A DNA stretch of 34,974 nt, taken from Prochlorococcus sp. AG-673-L20 (GTDB lineage Bacteria > Cyanobacteriota > Cyanobacteriia > PCC-6307 > Cyanobiaceae). The stretch is from positions 1-34,974 of the forward strand of contig QCTN01000015.1 of assembly GCA_003211135.1 (NCBI GenBank), written 5' to 3'. The translations under genes were made by a program, and so were the position numbers. The notes beneath the pieces are model-generated. The model saw nothing but the letters and a program-made list of their open reading frames with translations. It did no database searches and was not told the DNA's origin. Shown piece after piece: positions 32,089-34,974 of this stretch. How positions within the stretch are numbered: position 1 is the stretch's first letter; each line of letters opens with the position of its first letter.

Positions 32089-33414
32089 TCAATCTTTTTT
32101 TTTTATTCTGACTTGATGACCAATATCCCTCCTAAAATATATTCCTTCAAAACTTATTTCTTTTAAATTCTTATAAGCCTTTTCAAAAACCTCATTAAAA
32201 TCTTTGCCTTGACAAACAATACTAAGAACTCTCCCTCCATCTGTAACGAATTCACCATTGGAATTTAAGGATGTTCCAGAATCGAAAATTTGACAATCTT
32301 CAAAATCAATATTCGCATAATGTATTGGAAAGCCTTTTTCATAATTATGAGGATAACCTTTAGAAGTTGCAATTACACAACCACTTAATTTACTAGACAT
32401 TTTAATTTTTTCGTTTCCAAGCAGTTTACCCTTGGCACATTTTTGTAAAAGAACTACAAAATTCTTATCCATTAAGGGCATTATTGTTTGGCATTCAGGA
32501 TCGCCAAATCTACAATTATATTCTATAACCTTTGGACCTGATTTTGTGATCATTAACCCAAAGTATAAAACTCCTTTGTAGTCGATATTTTTCCGCAATA
32601 AGGAATCAATTGTCGGCTCAATTATTTCCTTGGTAATACTTTCAAGATGACTTTTTGTCATCAGTGGAGTAGGAGAATAAGCTCCCATTCCCCCCGTATT
32701 AGGCCCTTTATCATTCTCATTAAGACGTTTATGATCTTGAGCTGTAGGAAGTAAAACATATTTCTTCCCATCGCAAAGAGCAAAAACTGAAACTTCTGGA
32801 CCTTCAATTTTTTCTTCCAATACAACTATTTCGCCAGCATCACCAAATTTGCCCTCAAATATTTCTTCAGTAGCATTTATGGATTCTTCTTTTGATTCAG
32901 GGATGAAAACTCCTTTCCCTGAAGCTAATCCGTCAGCTTTTATTACTAATGGATTTGGAGATGTAAAAATAATTTCTTTTGCTTCCTTTAATGACTTTAC
33001 TTTCCAAAAATTTGCAGTGGGAATATTTGCTTCTTTCATAAATTCCTTTGCCCAAGATTTACTTGATTCTAATTTTGCTCCATCTGGGCCAGGACCAAAT
33101 ACATCAAAGTTATTTTTCCTAAGAACCTCTCCTAAGCCTTCTGCTAAAGGAGTCTCTGGTCCTATAACTACTAAATCAATATCGAGATATTTTAGCTTTG
33201 ATGTTAATTCTTTAATATTATTTAAATCTAAATTGATTCTCTCAGATTTATTAATTTTTTTTGAGCCAGCATTACCTGGAAGTAGATAAATTTTCTTGAT
33301 TAATTCATTTTTTTGAATTGCCCATGCTAATGCATTTTCCCGACCACCATTACCAATTATTAAAATATTTTCTAATTTATTAGAATTCTTAGTGTTTATT
33401 GTATTAATACTCAT
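32089..33414 (-). CDS. purD: Phosphoribosylamine--glycine ligase
   Basis: PurD (GAR synthetase) makes glycinamide ribonucleotide from phosphoribosylamine, glycine and ATP in purine synthesis. The 441-residue protein starts with an N-terminal domain (LIIGNGGRENALAWAIQKNE), carries PETPLAEGL, then the ATP-grasp core with VIKADGLASGKGV, EGPEVSVFALCDG, AQDHKR, GPNTGGMGAYSP and VIEYNCRFGDPECQ. These are the standard motifs in the standard order. The ATG at 33414 lies 132 bases from the divergent purC start, so the shared spacer probably has promoters for both. Confidence 0.97.
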   Translation of the reverse strand: MSINTINTKNSNKLENILIIGNGGRENALAWAIQKNELIKKIYLLPGNAGSKKINKSERINLDLNNIKELTSKLKYLDIDLVVIGPETPLAEGLGEVLRKNNFDVFGPGPDGAKLESSKSWAKEFMKEANIPTANFWKVKSLKEAKEIIFTSPNPLVIKADGLASGKGVFIPESKEESINATEEIFEGKFGDAGEIVVLEEKIEGPEVSVFALCDGKKYVLLPTAQDHKRLNENDKGPNTGGMGAYSPTPLMTKSHLESITKEIIEPTIDSLLRKNIDYKGVLYFGLMITKSGPKVIEYNCRFGDPECQTIMPLMDKNFVVLLQKCAKGKLLGNEKIKMSSKLSGCVIATSKGYPHNYEKGFPIHYANIDFEDCQIFDSGTSLNSNGEFVTDGGRVLSIVCQGKDFNEVFEKAYKNLKEISFEGIYFRRDIGHQVRIKKKD

Positions 33415-33546
33415 GAATTGTTTAATTATATATAATAAAGTTTGGAAGAAAATTAGTTAAAATTAGAGTAGTTAATCTATTAAACATTTCTATTACTAGC
33501 AAATAATTCAATTATATTCTATTTTTAGTTCTCAAAGGGTTTTTTA

Positions 33547-34275
33547 ATGAATAGTAAATTAAAGTTTATTTATGAAGGTAAAGCAAAAAAAATATTATCT
33601 TATAAGGATTCAGATAAAGTAATTATTGAATTCAAAGATGATGCTACGGCTTTTAATGCATTGAAGAAAGCTAAGTTTGAGGGCAAAGGGGAATTGAATT
33701 GTCTTATAAGTTCAAAAATATTTGAGTTTCTTATCAAAAACAACATACCAACTCATTACATTGGGCTCAAAAATAATAATTCAATGATTGCTCAAAAAAT
33801 AAAAATTATTCCCCTTGAAGTTGTTCTCAGAAATACTGCATATGGATCTCTTTGTAAACAGACTACAATCAAGCCAGGAACAGTTTTGGAAAGACCCTTG
33901 ATTGATTTTTATCTTAAAAATGATAATCTTAACGATCCTCTTCTAACAAGAGATAGAATAAATTTATTAAAGATAATTGATGATGAGGAATTAGACTTTA
34001 TATGTAATTTGACATTAAAGATTAATAAACTTCTAAAAACATTTTTTTACAATATCAAACTAGATCTTGTAGATTTTAAATTAGAATTTGGTTACAACTC
34101 GAATGGGCAAATAGTTTTAGGCGATGAGATTAGTCCTGATAATTGTCGATTATGGGATCTTAATCAAAAAAATGGTACAATAGTAAGCCTTGACAAGGAT
34201 AGATTTAGAAATGATTTAGGTGGCTTTATTGAGGCCTACAGCGAAATTAATAAAAGAATAAATAATTTCATCTAA
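33547..34275 (+). CDS. purC: Phosphoribosylaminoimidazole-succinocarboxamide synthase
   Basis: PurC (SAICAR synthetase) joins aspartate to CAIR in purine synthesis. The 242-residue protein shows KLKFIYEGKAKKILSYKDSD, FKDDATAFNALKKAKFEGKG, PLEVVLRNTAYGSLCKQ, LVDFKLEFGYNSNGQIVLGD and EISPDNCRLWD, all characteristic. Length is normal for the short bacterial type. A purine-rich AAAGGG precedes the ATG. The Omp85 gene follows after 38 bases on the same strand. From memory, cyanobacterial genomes often show this adjacency. Confidence 0.97.
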   Translation: MNSKLKFIYEGKAKKILSYKDSDKVIIEFKDDATAFNALKKAKFEGKGELNCLISSKIFEFLIKNNIPTHYIGLKNNNSMIAQKIKIIPLEVVLRNTAYGSLCKQTTIKPGTVLERPLIDFYLKNDNLNDPLLTRDRINLLKIIDDEELDFICNLTLKINKLLKTFFYNIKLDLVDFKLEFGYNSNGQIVLGDEISPDNCRLWDLNQKNGTIVSLDKDRFRNDLGGFIEAYSEINKRINNFI

Positions 34276-34313
34276 TTCAAACGACTATTCATCTATCTAG
34301 TTTTTTAAATATT

Positions 34314-34974
34314 ATGCGAAATAATCTTTCAAAATTTATAAAAGCTTTTACAAGCATGGCTTGTTTATCTTTTATTATAATTTCAAATAATTCAGAATTA
34401 GCAGCAAAATATTTGCTTGCTAAACAAGGAGAATTTAAAAAAATTAAAATCAATATTAAAGATACAAATCAATACTTAAATGATCCGATATCAGCTTTTG
34501 ATTTTGTGAAAAAGAATAATGTTTTAATAGTAGATAATGGCGAAAGAAATTCTGAGGAGAACGTTCTCATTTCAGAAATAATTATTGAAGGATGGGAAAA
34601 TCATCCTGAAGGTAGAAAGTTAGAGTTAGCCGCATATGATTCTATGACTATCAAGCCTGGAAGCGTTATTAATAATAAAAAATTAAACAATGATTTAAAT
34701 TCTATCTATGCAAGCGGATGGTTCTCAGGGGTAAAGATTAAATCACAAGATGGCCCACTAGGAGTAAGGCTTATAGTAAGCGTTGTACCTAATCCAATCC
34801 TGACAAAAGTCAAACTTAATCCGAAAAATACAATTATTCCTAATGAATTTGTGGATAATATTTTTAATAAGTATTATGGGACTACTCTGAATTTAAATGA
34901 ACTTCAAAATAGAATAAATTTAATTAAATTATGGTATGAGGAAAAGGGTTATTCCCTTTCAAGAATAAATGGTC
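34314..34974 (+). CDS. bamA: Omp85/BamA outer membrane assembly protein, N-terminal part (3' end outside window)
   Basis: ATG at 34314 opens a frame that runs to the end of the window, about 220 residues. The N-terminus has a signal-type hydrophobic segment (MRNNLSKFIKAFTSMACLSF with IIIS). A variable stretch follows, then POTRA-like repeats: ISEIIIEGWENHPEGRKLEL, IKPGSVINNKKLNNDLNSIY, ASGWFSGVKIKSQDGP and VSVVPNPILTKVKL. The last part contains LNELQNRINLIKLWYEEKGY, the pattern of a further POTRA. This is the periplasmic half of an Omp85 protein, which inserts beta-barrels into the outer membrane. The beta-barrel itself lies beyond the window. Confidence 0.9.
   Translation, partial: MRNNLSKFIKAFTSMACLSFIIISNNSELAAKYLLAKQGEFKKIKINIKDTNQYLNDPISAFDFVKKNNVLIVDNGERNSEENVLISEIIIEGWENHPEGRKLELAAYDSMTIKPGSVINNKKLNNDLNSIYASGWFSGVKIKSQDGPLGVRLIVSVVPNPILTKVKLNPKNTIIPNEFVDNIFNKYYGTTLNLNELQNRINLIKLWYEEKGYSLSRING

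Noticed and set aside
1..34974. CRISPR arrays, insertion sequences, phage genes, toxin-antitoxin pairs, high-light-inducible (hli) genes
   Set aside because: I looked for direct repeat arrays, transposase or integrase motifs and the ELNGRxAMIG motif in the translated frames and found none.

Overview
The window looks like a chromosome segment of a high-light Prochlorococcus, or a very close marine picocyanobacterium. It is strongly AT-rich, spacers are short, TTG starts are common, and neighbouring genes often touch or overlap. Cyanobacterial markers include kaiB-kaiC without kaiA, an nblS-type histidine kinase, a plant-type ferredoxin and the photosystem II S4-domain protein. The assignment comes from gene content and composition; no database search was made.

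Layout. Positions 1-5000 are gene-poor. They hold mostly tiny ORFs of 32-63 codons, many with one membrane segment, plus a cupin and an EamA-type transporter. Positions 5100-9700 carry a flavoprotein, a GAF protein with a cysteine-rich tail, DUF2214, DUF1643 and pirin proteins, and small unknowns. Positions 9800-12960 hold murD, a three-gene small-protein operon and a short-chain dehydrogenase. Positions 13000-16200 hold a free-standing adenylation domain related to NAD-dependent DNA ligase, a photolyase-family protein with an unusual domain order, and DoxX. Positions 16200-19000 carry a PPOX-class flavoprotein, a membrane methyltransferase-like protein, tRNA-Val(GAC), the S4 protein and a membrane unknown. 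Positions 19050-27950 are mostly housekeeping: serA, prmA, petF, a pentapeptide lumen protein, rnz, a SpoIID/LysM protein, truB, a methyltransferase, rpmA and rplU. Positions 28090-34974 carry kaiB-kaiC, nblS, purD, purC and the start of an Omp85/BamA gene.

How genes work together. kaiB-kaiC form the reduced clock, and nblS next to them is the broadly conserved light and stress kinase. purD and purC are purine steps read divergently from one short spacer. rplU-rpmA encode two 50S proteins. The 11245-12033 genes form a tight operon of unknown role. Its last product is paralogous to the truncated gene at position 1.

I found no CRISPR array, insertion sequence, phage gene or toxin-antitoxin cassette, and no clear multi-gene novel system. 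The best leads are the photolyase-like protein with its FAD domain first, the lone ligase adenylation domain, the LysM inserted inside a SpoIID domain, the paralogous 80-90 aa proteins, and the many tiny membrane ORFs that standard length cut-offs would miss.
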